Origin: Hyperoodon ampullatus
Taxonomy: Eukaryota; Chordata; Mammalia; Artiodactyla; Ziphiidae
Assembly: GCA_949752795.1 (NCBI GenBank)
Contig: OX457070.1
Span: 37,849,185 to 37,913,184, forward strand
Reading direction: 5' to 3'
Length of the DNA: 64,000 bases
Of this stretch, positions 23,408-33,779 are shown in pieces (position 1 is the stretch's first letter; every line of letters starts with the position of its first letter). The position numbers and the translations under genes are program-made. Below the pieces are notes generated by a model. It worked only from the letters and a program-made list of their open reading frames with translations, did not search any database and was not told the DNA's origin.

Positions 23408-25811
23408 CAGGCATACCTCATTTTATGATGCTTTGCTTTACTGCGCTTTGCAGATCGTGTTTTTTACAAATGGAAGGCTTGTTGCAACCCTGTGTCAAGC
23501 CAATCTATCTGCACCATTTTTTGAACAGCATTTGCTCACTTCGTGTCTCTGTGTCACATTCTGGTAATTCTCACAATATTTCAAACTTTTTCATTACTAT
23601 TATATTTGTTATGGTGATCAGTGATCTCTTATGTTACTATTCTAGTTGTTTTAGGACACCATGAACTGTGCCCCTATAAGACAGCAAACTGTCAAAATAA
23701 ATGTGTGTGTTCTGACTGCTCCAGCGACCAGCCTTTCCTCCCATGTCTGTCTCTCTCTTCTCGAGATTCCCTTATTCCCTGAGACATAAGAATGCTGAAA
23801 TTAGGCCAATTAATAACCCTACAATGGCCTCTAAGTGTTCAAGTGAAAGGAAGAGTCACACGCCTCTAAATCAAAAGCTAGAAATGATTAAGCTTAGAGA
23901 GGAAGGCATGTCAAAAGTCAGGATAGGCCAAAGGCTAGGCCTCTTGCACCAAACCATTAGCCAAGCTGTGAATGCTAAGGAAAAGTTCTTGAAGGATATT
24001 AAAAGTGCTACTCCAGTGAACATGCTAATGATAAGAAAGTGAAACAGCCTGATTGCTGACATGACGAAAGTTTTAGTGGTCTAGCTAAATCAAAGCAGCC
24101 ATTAACATTCCCTTAAGCCAAAACCTAATCCAGAGCAAGGCCCTAACTCTTTTCAATTCTGTGAAGGCTGAGAGGTGAGGAAGCTGCAGAAGAAAAGTCT
24201 GAAGCTAGCAGAGGTTGTTTCACGAGGTTTAAGGAAAGAAGCCATCTCCATAACATAAGAGTGCAAGGTAAAGCTGCAAGTGCTGGTGTAGAAGCTCCAG
24301 CAAGTTATCTAGAAGATCTAGCTAAGATAATTAATGAAGGTGGCTATGCTAAACAACAGATTTTCAATGCAGACAAAATAGCCTTCTATGGGAAAAAGAT
24401 GCCATCTAGGGCTTTCATAGCTAGAGGGAAGGCAATGCCAGGTTTCAAAGCCTCAAAGGACAAGCTGACTCTCTTTTTAGGGGCTAATGCAGCTGGAACT
24501 TGAAGATGAAGCCAATGCTCATTTACCATTCTGAAAATCCTAAGGCCCTTAAGAATTATGCTAAATCTACTCTGCCTGTGCTCTATCAGTGGAACAACAA
24601 AGCCTGCATGACAGCACATCTGTTTACAATATGGTTTACTAAATATTTTAAGCCCACTGTTGAGACCTAGTGCTCAGAAGAAAAGATTCCTTTCAAAATA
24701 TTACTGCTCACTGATAATGCAACTGGTCACCCAAGAGCTGATGGAGGTGTACAATGAGATTAATGTTGTTTTCATGTCTGCTAACACAATATCCATTCTG
24801 TAGCCCATGGATCAAGGAGTCATTTTGACTTTTAAGTCTTATTATCTAAGAAATAAATTTCATAAGGCTATAGCTGCCATAGATAGTGATTTCGCTGATG
24901 GACTTGGGCAAAGTAAATTGAAACCCTTTCTAAAAGGATTCACCATTTTAGATGACATTAAGAACATCTGTGATACATGGGATGAGTTCAAAATATCAAC
25001 TTTAACAGGAGTTTGGAAGAAGTTGATTCCAACCCTCATGGATGACTTTAAAGGGGTTCAAGACTTCCGTGAAGCAAGTAACTACAGATGTGGTGGAAAT
25101 AGCAAGAGAACTAAAAATAGAGGTGAAGCCTAAAGATGTAACTGAATTGCTGTAATCTCATGATAAGACTTTAACAGATGAGGAGCTGCTTCTTATGGAT
25201 AAGCAAAGAAAGTGGTTTCTTGAGATGGCATCCACTCCTGGTGAAGAAGATATGAAGATTGTTGAAATGACAACAAGGGATTTAGACTACTATGTATATT
25301 TAGTTGATAAAGCAGCATCAGGGTTTGAAAAGATTTACTCCAATTTTGAAAGAAGTTCTACTGCGGGTAAAATGCTATCAAACAGTACTTCTTGCTACAG
25401 AGAAATGTTCGAGAAAGGAAGACTCAACCAGTGTGTCAAACTTCATTGTCGTCTTATTTAAAGAAACTGCCACATCCACCCCAGCCTTCAGCAACCACCT
25501 CCAATGAGTCAACATCAAGGCAAGACTCTCCACCAACAAAAAGATTACAACTGGCTGAAGGCTCAGATGATGGTTACCATTTTTTTTTAGCAATAAAGTA
25601 TCTTTAAGGTTATATACATTGTTTCTTTAGACATAATGCTATTGCACACTTAATAGACTACGGTAGAGTGTAAACATAACTTTTATATGCACTGGGAAAC
25701 CAAAAAAACTCATGTGACTCGCTTTATTGCGATATTCAATTCACTTTATTGCAATATTTGATTTACTGCGGTGGTCTGAACCCAACCTGCAATACCTCCC
25801 AAGTATGCCTG
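23408..25811 (+). mobile_element. Tigger1-type (pogo) DNA transposon, nearly full length
   Basis: The element begins 'caggcatacctcattttatg' and ends with its inverted counterpart '...aagtatgcctg'. TA lies on both sides (23406-23407 and 25812-25813). Its 2404 bp are close to the roughly 2.4-kb Tigger1 consensus as I recall it. The internal order, with a CENP-B-like helix-turn-helix region and then a DDE region, is also kept. It sits inside an older L1. Confidence 0.92.
23824..25580 (+). pseudogene. Tigger1 transposase pseudogene
   Basis: The start '[20 protein letters not shown]' fits the Tigger1 family. A CENP-B-type helix-turn-helix follows ('[20 protein letters not shown]', then 'HQTISQAV'), then the DDE region begins ('[20 protein letters not shown]', with the first catalytic Asp, and '[12 protein letters not shown]'). 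A middle part is out of frame ('LLTDNATGH' near 24705), and C-terminal blocks include '[20 protein letters not shown]' and 'SNESTSRQDS'. Stops near 24041 and 24500 and several frameshifts break it. It is a decayed relative of the pogo/CENP-B/JRK family with no sign of host use. Confidence 0.9.
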
Positions 25812-26325
25812 TACAGTTACAAGAATGAACAAGATAAATCTCAAAATAAATAATACTTAGTGGAAAAACACTTTGCAAATGATACATACAGTTCGAATAT
25901 ATTTAAAGTCTAAAAATATACTGAATAATAATACACATATACATATGTAATGTACACACAAAGCTAAATACTTAAGTATAAAAACATTGTGTACAATAAA
26001 AACCAAATAGGGACAGTAGTTACCGCAGGAAAGAAGAATGGGAGGGTTTAACTGTTGCTCTAATTTTTATTTTTTAAAAAATCTGAGGCGAATCTGGTAA
26101 AATGTTAATATTTCTTAAAGCTGGGAGCTAATACACATGTATTCATCATCTTACTCTCTACCAGTCTCTAGGTGTTTAAAATACTTCACATTTTCTTAAA
26201 AAGTGGGAAAATAGTTAATTTAACATAAACAGAACTTTAACAGATGCAAAAATAAAACGTCTCTCTTCTAAAGCGCAGTCCAAATTTTTGAAGAAGGTCA
26301 AACCACTCATAAAAATAGATAGCAG

Positions 26326-26539
26326 GGCTTCCCTGGTGGCGCAGTGGTTGAGAGTCCGCCTGCCAATGCAGGGGACACGGGTTCGTGCCCCGGTCCGGGA
26401 AGATCCCACATGCCGCGGAGTGGCTAGGTCCGTGAGCCGTGGCTGCTGAGCCCGCGCGTCCAGAGCCTGTGCTCCGCAACGGGAGAGGCCACAACAGTGA
26501 GAGGCCCGCGTACCGCAAAAAAAAAAAAAAAAAAAAAAA
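26326..26539 (+). mobile_element. CHR-2-like SINE, short poly(A) form
   Basis: The head is 'ggcttccctggtggcgcagt' and the tail is a pure A run of about 27. The target 'aaaaatagatagcag' lies at 26311-26325 and 26540-26554. Confidence 0.95.
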
Positions 26540-26583
26540 AAAAATAGATAGCAGATGCTACCTTTAGATTAGCAAAAAATGCT

Positions 26584-26880
26584 AATCTGCCTGCTAATGC
26601 AGGGGCCACGGGTTTGAGCCCTGGTCTGGGAAGATCCCACATGCTGAGGAGCAACTAAGCCCGTGCGCCACAGCTACTGAGCCTGTGCTCTAGAGCCCGC
26701 GAGCCACAACTACTGAAGCCCATGCGCCTCGAGCCCATGCTCCGCAACAAGAGAAGCCACTGTCATGAAAAGCCCACCCACCGCGCAACGAAGAGTAACC
26801 CCCGCTCGCTGCCAACTAGAGGAAGCCTGTGCGCAGCAACGAAGACCCAACGCAGCCAAAAATAAATAAATAAAACAAAT
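26584..26880 (+). mobile_element. CHR-type SINE, long form, missing its first ~35 bp
   Basis: Homology starts at 'aatctgcctgctaatgcagg', so the tRNA-like A-box head is absent. The rest of the long body and the 'aaataaataaataaaac' tail are present. The missing head and unclear target duplication suggest 5' truncation or loss by deletion. Confidence 0.88.
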
Positions 26881-27126
26881 TTATTTTAAAGAAAGTAGCA
26901 GAAAGTGTCATCCCAACTTAATAGCATAATTAAAGCTTACTAGTTATGTACCTTCATTATTAAATAAAGTAGCAATTGTGTTCAAATACCTTAAAAAAAT
27001 TACAAGATTTTAGAACATAGCAGAAATACATTCCAGTATGTTGGGGATTTCTATGTAAGTAAACCTACCATAGTAGGCAATCTGACATTCGAGTCTCACC
27101 ATCTGAATTAAGATGCCCAGATCCAC

Positions 27127-27404
27127 AGACTTAGAGAAAAGAACTTATGATTTACAAGGGCGGAAGGGATAGACTGGGAGTTTGGGATTGACGATGTACA
27201 CACTGTTATATTTAAAATAGATAACCAACAAGGACCTACTGTATAGTACAGAGAACACTGCTTAATATTCTGTAATAACCTAAATGGGAAAAGAATTTGA
27301 AAAAGAATAGATACATGTATATGTATAACTGAATCACTTTGCTGTACACCTGAAACTAACACATTATTAATCAACTGTGCTCCAATATAAAAAATTTTTT
27401 TAAA
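27127..27404 (+). mobile_element. L1 3' end, truncated
   Basis: L1 3' UTR wording ('gtacacactgttatatttaa', 'ttgctgtacacctgaaacta', 'ctccaatataaa') lies between target copies 'agatgcccagatccac' (27111-27126) and 'agatgtccagatccac' (27405-27420). It is the last repeat before the promoter region. Confidence 0.92.
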
Positions 27405-27749
27405 AGATGTCCAGATCCACCCAACACAAAACACGTAAGGCTGTGAAATTCTTCTCTTTTATTCTATTTTAACCTTTTTTGAGTTGTAGATCCATTTAAC
27501 ACTGATTAAAACCAAACAAAAAACCACAGGCCTTAGGAAAAAATCACACACTATCTAGCACACAAAGGCCACTCATAGGCCTCAGTTTTTAACTCCCGCT
27601 TTCAAGTTGCTTTTCCAAATCTTTATCCGAAACATTGCTGAGTTATGCTGGAAAAGAATGCAAACTGTACAGGCTTGAGTTCCAGTTGTGTAAAAGTGAC
27701 CTTTTGGGCTTTCACCAACTTGTCGAGAGATGGTTAAAAGCTTTCGAGA

Positions 27750-28900
27750 CTTTGCTCCCTAACGAGCCGGGGCCGGGCAAATGCCTCTCTCACCTGCTAC
27801 GGACCGAAAGTCTTAACTCTTTAAGGTGGGGGTGGCGGGGGGAAGAGAGTCGTGCAATTCAGTCAGGGTGTCTCCCAAACACAAGGAACAGGTACCTGAC
27901 CCTTTCTTCCAAGCACCGGCACCCAGACAGGAGCCCAGGACTATCGCCACCCCCCCCCCACACCCCCCGGAAACGTCGCTGCCGAGAGCCGCCGAGTCAG
28001 AAACAGTTGTCTGACTCCGAAATTCCCCTTGCAGGCGCCCCGGCAGCACTTCGACCTCCCTTAAGGCTAGGGGTGTGGGTGGGGGCTGGTTGAGAGGGGG
28101 AGGGGACACTTCACACCCAACAACGGCCTCAACCGCCTCCTGCCAAGTCCCCGCTATGGCTCACAAAACTCGCGGCCTGAAAAATCGCACACTCACTGGA
28201 AAGAGGTGCCGGGTCCTGACCCCGGCCCGGCCCCCGGAATCCGGCGGGTCTCCCAGGGTTTCGGGGGAGGCGGCGGCTGGGACGCCATCTCCGCCTCCTC
28301 TCAGATCCCGCTCTGCGCTGGGACTCTCCAGGCCCGAGGATACCAGCCGCTTGAGCGCCAGGCACAACATGCAGAGTACAGAGCCCTCCACCCGGCCCTC
28401 CCCTGCGGGTGTGGCTTGTGGTGCTTTGCTGGCTGGTGTTACAGCCTAGGAGGATGCCACTAACCTATGGGAAGAAACGCTCTCTTTTTATTTGCCTTGG
28501 AAAGAACTTCCATTCTAAACAGAGGCTAAGAGCTCATCGATATTTCTGGTGGCGGCTATAATGTCCTAGACGTCAGAGTCCCACGGAAGCTTCCCTGGGA
28601 CAAGTCCTGCACCCGGCCGGGAGTAATGCCCCACACACCACTCCTCCACCCGCGGGGCAGGCAGGGTGTGTGGCGGCCGGCCAGGCATCTTGACTGGTTT
28701 CCCTGCAAACCAGCAGGGGAGAATTCACTCAGTCCTCGCGTGAGGGAGCTGGTACTTTTCGTTCTATAGCTCTCGTTTCCTCGGGGAACAGAATTGCTAG
28801 ACGCAATAGGTGCGTTGTCTTTAGTCTTCCCCGTTCCCTCTGAGGGCTGGAAGGGGTTAAATCTCTGGCTCCGGCGCCGTGGGAGAAGGTGAGGCAAGGG
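27750..28900. promoter_or_regulatory. CpG-rich divergent promoter of PEX13 and PUS10
   Basis: GC and CpG content rises sharply over 27750-28420 and again at 28560-28900, against AT-rich flanks. The PEX13 start codon lies inside, and PUS10 coding begins 2.8-3.4 kb to the right in the opposite direction. The PEX13 ATG sits in 'agatggcg', a YY1-like context, and 'gacgtcag' at 28569-28576 is a CRE half-site look-alike. No clear TATA box is seen. A non-coding PUS10 first exon must lie in this region or just beyond; candidate donors such as 'aag|gtgagg' at 28889 cannot be chosen from sequence alone. Short open frames here are read as GC-rich chance frames. Confidence 0.8.
28197..28288 (-). CDS. PEX13: PEX13 exon 1 coding part (start codon)
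   Basis: The minus strand reads ATG at 28288-28286 and translates as 'MASQPPPPPKPWETRRIPGA', then a Gly/Pro-rich run ending '..TSF' plus two bases of the next codon. The exon ends at the donor 'gtgagt' (28196-28191). The 92-nt coding part joins exon 2 in frame to give '..TSFQSADLGP', exactly the mammalian PEX13 N-terminus. The Pro-rich cytosolic or matrix-facing tail is low in complexity, and no signal peptide is expected. Because this exon is short and GC-rich, it is easily missed by frame searches. Confidence 0.97.
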
Positions 28901-28904
28901 GGGT

Positions 28905-31710
28905 CTGAGGAGAGCGGGTGAGGACTGCGTGCCGGAGAGGTGTGGATGGAGGGAATCGTTTCCTTCCTGTGGGAGAGGCTTTGTTAGCAAGGAGGGGTGA
29001 GTGGCAAGTGTTTGGGGACCCGACTGAAGGTGAGAAGGGCTTTCTTGGTTGGCCAAAGGAAAGACTGGAGGTTAGACCTGGGGTTGAACTTTCCAGAAAT
29101 CTAGAGTAGATTCCACTGCTGAGTGTATCAGTAGCGCGATGAAGTTACGAGCGCCTTTCTTTAAAAATCCACACCCCACCCCCACCCCACAAGACGAATG
29201 ACACCCTTCTGTATGAAAATGAGTTTTAAAAGATCCCGGGATGTGAGACTCAGCCTGGTTATTTTTCCTGCTCCTGGCCTGTTTGTAATAAATAGTTTCT
29301 GTAATCGTCCGAGAAGTGAAAAGAAAAACCATCTTCTCTGGTAAACCAGAGACGGGGCTAGTTACCATTGATTTGTGGAGCAGGGACTCGATCGCCGTAG
29401 GATCCTGACACCTGGGAAGAGATTCTCTTGCAATGATATGTTCCAGTTCTTTGGGTAAAGTAAACACGTAAACGAAAAGCAAACATCTTAAAGGCAACCG
29501 ACAATGAAAACCTTACAGTACGGGATGCATTTCTCAGGGTTTGGTTTCAAAGATAATAAATCTAATATGGAACAACTGATTTCTGATGTCTTATGAAATC
29601 CTGTCATTTCAGCGCTGTACATCAAGATGAAATAACTAAATTTAAGAACGTATTTTTTCCTAATGTTAACGCGCTTGGGAAGTCGCTAGATTGTTGCTAG
29701 GTGAAAATGATCTTGAGAAATTTGTAAGGCCATTCGATTACTAACATAATTACGAAAGAGGGCTTTGTTTTGCTCTTTTAAGACCTCTTCAAATTACTCA
29801 AGACAGGAGATTTCCTAATTCTGAAAGGGTTTGGAAACTTTAGAGCCAAGAGATTATAATGTGTCATTTATTGACTAGCGTGATACCTTTGTTCTAGTGA
29901 ACCTACTGGAGAAACAAACATTGTCTTTAAGCCAAAGGGGGGAAAAAGCATAACTTAAGTCTCCTGGGAAATCTTTGATACAAAGTGTCCTTCTTAAGCA
30001 CTCACTCTTGGATTTATTTATTGGACACGAGGATTTATTTGTTTCTCTTTCTGAGTTAAAGGTTAATTCTCAATTAAATGAAATCCTTGACCTTAGCTAA
30101 TGGAAAGGCGGAGAAAAAAAGGACGAGATAGAAACAGTTTCTCTGTGAGGGGAAAGAAACAGTTTCTCTGTGAGGGGAATGCAGTTGGGATACGCTTTAA
30201 ATGCTGATAATCAGCTCCTCGAAGAATCCCAACCCCTTATCAGCATCAAACTATTAGATTAAATGAGCTGGGGGAAGGGATTCAGATCGTTTGTAAATAA
30301 CAGTGATCACACAGAGCTTCATTAAGCAGAGGGTGTTCTTTACATGTTCTGTACTTTCTGGAGCTCAAATTTACTTAGGCAATCCTAAATCAGTTTCCCA
30401 ATCTGGGTGTCTGAAAGTTCTCACTGGTGTGTCCAGAGAAGCTTGGTTTTCTTCCCTTCCCCTCCCTGACAACTCACGTATTCACCTGAATTAGAACCCA
30501 GCCACAGGCAATCTGGTTTTTGTAGTCCTGCCTGCTGACCTTATTTTTATGGTGAAGAGTTCCATAGTACTATCTATTTTCTGTCAAGGATCTATTCTTG
30601 ATAAGTGGCCACAAACATTTAGAAACTTGCAAGTAAGTAGTGGGTTTTAAAGGGTTAGAAAACACAAACTAATTCTAAGAGTCACATCTTTATAGTAAGC
30701 AGTTGGTAAGAGCTTCACCCTCCACAAATATTAAGTTCATTTGAATTAGAAACTGAACAAATTAAAGGTGCCACAATCTTTTATCTCTATGACCTCAGTA
30801 CCATTACCATGCAATCATAGTTTTATAAAATATCACTAGTTCCTCATTTTAAAGTAATGTGAGCTGATTCATTCATCAGAAGACCTTTTTTTCCCTCCAA
30901 ACAGAATGACTAAGTAATTTAATTTTCATTACCCCCCTCCTTCCTGGCAACAAGAACCCATTCTCTATGTAGCATTTACTTCCAAGTGAGTTTGTTCAAA
31001 TTGCAAAAAAGTGGCAACTTGTTTTAGACAATAATTACTCCAAAATATTTTGCACTTAATTTGTTTTTGTTGGAGTTTTTACTTGTGTATGAAAGGGGAA
31101 GATTTTTCTCATTTTGCTAATAGTTCATTTTTATTTAGTTATTATTTCATCAAAGTAAAATTGATGTTTTTGAATCTGATCAGTTTGCTTTGAATACTTG
31201 ACTGCTTAACTATCATTAAGGTCAGTCAAGTATTACATAACGTAGACTGATCTGATTATTTTTTCTAGCAAACTCATTTCTTATTTCTAACAGGAAAGTT
31301 TATTGAATTTACAACTCTGTGTTCTCAAACAGTACTGAATGGTACAAAATAAAGAGCAAAATTACACTCTGTATTCTTGTTTTCATTACCCTCCTTAGAG
31401 ACAGCCATTTTTTACTAGTTTTTATTTCTTGTGATTGATTTAGTTATGTTGATGCAATTTATCATAATCCAGAATGTTAAAGTCCTTGACAATTAGAAAC
31501 TTTTACCTGATCCATCTAATAAATTGCCTTCAAGTTTTTGTTTCAATATGGATATAATGAAAGGGACATTATTGGAGAATACCAAATAGTGATTTTCAAA
31601 TATAAATGTTTTATCTTTAAAGATTTTTATCTTTAAAGGTGACCATATATTTGTCTGTGAAAGTAAAACAGAAAAGGTGCTCATTAGTTTTACTTTTTCT
31701 TTTTTTCTAG
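28905..31710 (+). other. Repeat-poor sequence between promoter and PUS10 exon 2
   Basis: This is about 2.8 kb of mostly unique sequence with no recognised transposon, presumably PUS10 intron 1 and distal promoter DNA. The lack of SINEs and L1s contrasts strongly with all other parts of the window. Open frames at 28556-29056 and 29072-29497 lack known motifs and are not called as genes. Confidence 0.6.
30131..30180. repeat. 25-bp perfect tandem duplication
   Basis: Two adjacent units start 'gaaacagtttctctgtgagg' (30131-30155 and 30156-30180) and differ only at the last base. Confidence 0.95.
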
Positions 31711-31851
31711 CTGTAGTTATTTAATATGTTTCCACTGACTGTGGAAAACAAGCATGTGGCCCAGTTGTTGCTCAGTACTGGTACCTGTCCAAGATGTATC
31801 TTCAGATTCTGTGGTGTGGATTTTCATGCACCATACAAACTTCCCTGCAAG
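31711..31851 (+). CDS. PUS10: PUS10 exon 2: first coding exon, with zinc-binding CPRC
   Basis: PUS10 is a tRNA pseudouridine synthase acting on the T-arm (positions 54/55). In the nucleus it also helps microRNA processing. The acceptor is 'ctttttttctag' ending at 31710, 15 nt of 5' UTR follow, and the ATG is at 31726. It encodes 42 residues, 'MFPLTVENKHVAQLLLSTGT' onward, with C21-P-R-C24, one half of the N-terminal zinc site. The donor is AAG|gtaagg at 31852, phase 0. This start matches mammalian PUS10. The open frame running past the donor into the CT-rich intron is not protein. Confidence 0.97.
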
Positions 31852-31859
31852 GTAAGGGT

Positions 31860-31890
31860 ATTTTCTTTCTTTCTTTCGTTTTCTTTCTCC

Positions 31891-31928
<38 letters not shown>

Positions 31929-31966
31929 CTCTCTCTCTCTCTCTCCCTTCCTTCCTTCCTTCCTTT
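31860..31966 (+). repeat. Long pyrimidine microsatellite (TTTC)n-(TC)n-(TTCC)n
   Basis: An almost pure CT stretch starts about nine bases after the PUS10 exon 2 donor, with TTTC, then CT, then CCTT units. It is probably length-variable. Confidence 0.95.
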
Positions 31967-32598
31967 TTTAAGTTAAGAAAGGGTCTTAAATCAATACCTG
32001 TGTATTTGAGAGCAAGTATCTCTTCATAACTCTTCATTAAATTTTTTTAAAAACTATAATAAAGTAGTTACCGATAATGGTAACTTTGGAATTGCCATTA
32101 CCATATAAAATGTAAGTTCCTTCTTAAGTGATTATATTTAACATTTAATGTAGTGAGATCTTTGTGAAGCAATTCACTGGTGCATTTAATGTTTGCATAG
32201 ATCTTTCCTAAAGAATATCTAGACAGAATATCACAAAATAGTGTGTCTCACCAGATATTAGTAAAATGTAATGGGGGGGGTGGAAGCATGGTGGGTTTGG
32301 TTGCCTTTTTTCTTTTTCTGTTTTCTGTATTACCACTTGTATTTACAAATAGGTGTTTGCAACTCTCTAGAAGTAAATGCTTATTATCATTTACCACTAT
32401 TAATAGCAAAAGTAATATACTGAGGTCTTTGACATTTATGGTAATATACAGAGAGCTTTGACATTTAATAGAATATTTCATATAAAATATATAACGTTTT
32501 GTGAAATATATTTTATTCTAACAGTGATGTTCTTTTCAGAGGCAGATAGTAATTATATACATATGTGTAAATATGTACTTATAAACAGTACGAATACA

Positions 32599-32652
<54 letters not shown>

Positions 32653-32653
32653 A
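32599..32653. repeat. (CA)n microsatellite
   Basis: About 22 uninterrupted CA units are followed by 'aaacacacat'. It lies in PUS10 intron 2. Confidence 0.97.
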
Positions 32654-32734
32654 TATTCAGCTTCCTATAATTAAAAAATATTGCCCAGGAGTTAGCAATA
32701 GCAGTCATTTCTCCTATGTATTAGTTTCTATTAT

Positions 32735-32945
32735 TTTGGAAATAATTATATCCAATATTCATATAGCATTATTATATGTCAAGCTCTCATATAATCCTCA
32801 CAATAACCTATTAGGTAAGTACATACTATGATTGTCTCTATTTTCAGAAGAAGAAACTGAGGCACAGAGAGGTTAAGCAACCTGCCCAAAGTTACACAGC
32901 TATTAAGTGAGCAAGCTAGGATATGAACTGTCTGTCTGAATCCAA
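32735..32945 (-). mobile_element. MIR SINE, minus strand
   Basis: The conserved MIR core appears as its complement: 'ataatcctcacaataaccta', 'gaaactgaggcacagagagg', 'aagttacacagctattaagt'. It is well preserved for this old family. Confidence 0.88.
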
Positions 32946-32949
32946 AGCC

Positions 32950-33120
32950 TAGAATTTGGAGCTAGAAGACATGGATTTGAATCCCAGTTTCACCACTTTC
33001 CAGCTTCAGTTTTCTTCTCTGTAAATGGGCGTGATGATAACATCCACCTCACAGGATTTTAAGGGATAATATCTAATAAAGTATGTGAAAATACTTTGAA
33101 AACTGGAAATGGTACATATG
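32950..33120 (+). mobile_element. MIR SINE, plus strand
   Basis: Forward MIR wording 'ggatttgaatcccagtttca' and 'cttctctgtaaatgggcgtg', then 'cacctcacaggattttaagg', directly abuts the opposite-facing MIR, making an inverted MIR pair. Confidence 0.8.
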
Positions 33121-33530
33121 CTATGATGATTAATATATACATTTATATTCCTTTATACGCATAATGACTATGAAGTAATAAGATTGAGTTTGTGTAACTT
33201 GCCTTACAATTTTTTCAGACACATTTATAATCTATTATTTTATACATATGTTGTAAGTTTTAAAATATATATTATAGAAAGAAACTTAGTGTTACCAACT
33301 TTTGTATCATTTTATGTAAATAAACATGAAAATATCTGAGCACTTTTCTGGGTAAATATATTTTGATACTTTATATTCATGTGATATATGTACACATGCA
33401 TGTATCTGTACGATGTTATATTGACATTATAGGTCTTAGGTAATAATAAACATATTTGTGTGGGCCATAATATGCCTGTATGTGTATATGTGTATGAGTA
33501 TGTATTTCTCTGTTAAAGATTTAATAGGAG

Positions 33531-33720
33531 GGCTTCCCTGGTGGCGCAGTGGTTGAGAGTCCGCCTGCCGATGCAGGGGACACGGGTTCGTGCCCCGGGC
33601 CGGGAAGATCCCACATGCCGTGGAGCGGCTGGGCCCGTGAGCCATGGTCGCTGAGCCTGTGCGTCTGGAGCCTGTGCTCCACAACGGAAGAGGCCACAGC
33701 AGTGAGAGGCCCGCGTACCA

Positions 33721-33760
<40 letters not shown>
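33531..33760 (+). mobile_element. CHR-2-like SINE, short form with very long A-tail
   Basis: The head is 'ggcttccctggtggcgcagt'. The target 'aaagatttaataggag' is perfect at 33515-33530 and 33761-33776. The A-run reaches 42 bases including the target A's, the longest in the window. A long pure tail and perfect target copies suggest recent insertion. Confidence 0.96.
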
Positions 33761-33765
<5 letters not shown>

Positions 33766-33779
33766 TTTAATAGGAGATC

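Larger units (their letters stand above)
21481..26130 (+). mobile_element. Old L1 ORF2 and 3' region, split by a SINE and a Tigger1 element
   Basis: Recognisable diverged ORF2 pieces include 'ggatgattcaacattggaca' (about 21577), 'aacagatgcagaaaag' (about 21654), and 'agaatgttcactgcagtagc' (about 23293). The homology breaks at 23407 and resumes at about 25814 ('cagttacaagaatgaacaag'), exactly around the Tigger insertion. All frames are broken. Confidence 0.7.
10586..28196 (-). other. PEX13: PEX13 intron 1 (17.6 kb), densely filled with transposons
   Basis: The limits are set by the exon 1 donor (gtgagt on the minus strand, complement of 28191-28196) and the exon 2 acceptor. No further exon is seen. 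It contains at least eleven CHR SINEs, old L1s, a Tigger1-type element and a Tigger-like miniature element, listed separately. Unassigned stretches of more than 300 bases include 15210-15840 and 16312-16700; they are AT-rich and contain no recognisable gene. Confidence 0.85.

Noticed and set aside
27635..28463. Open frames of 78-152 residues in the CpG region as possible new genes
   Set aside because: GC-rich sequence has few stops. These frames overlap the PEX13 exon 1 and promoter, lack motifs and show no codon pattern. A role as upstream open reading frames cannot be judged without transcripts.
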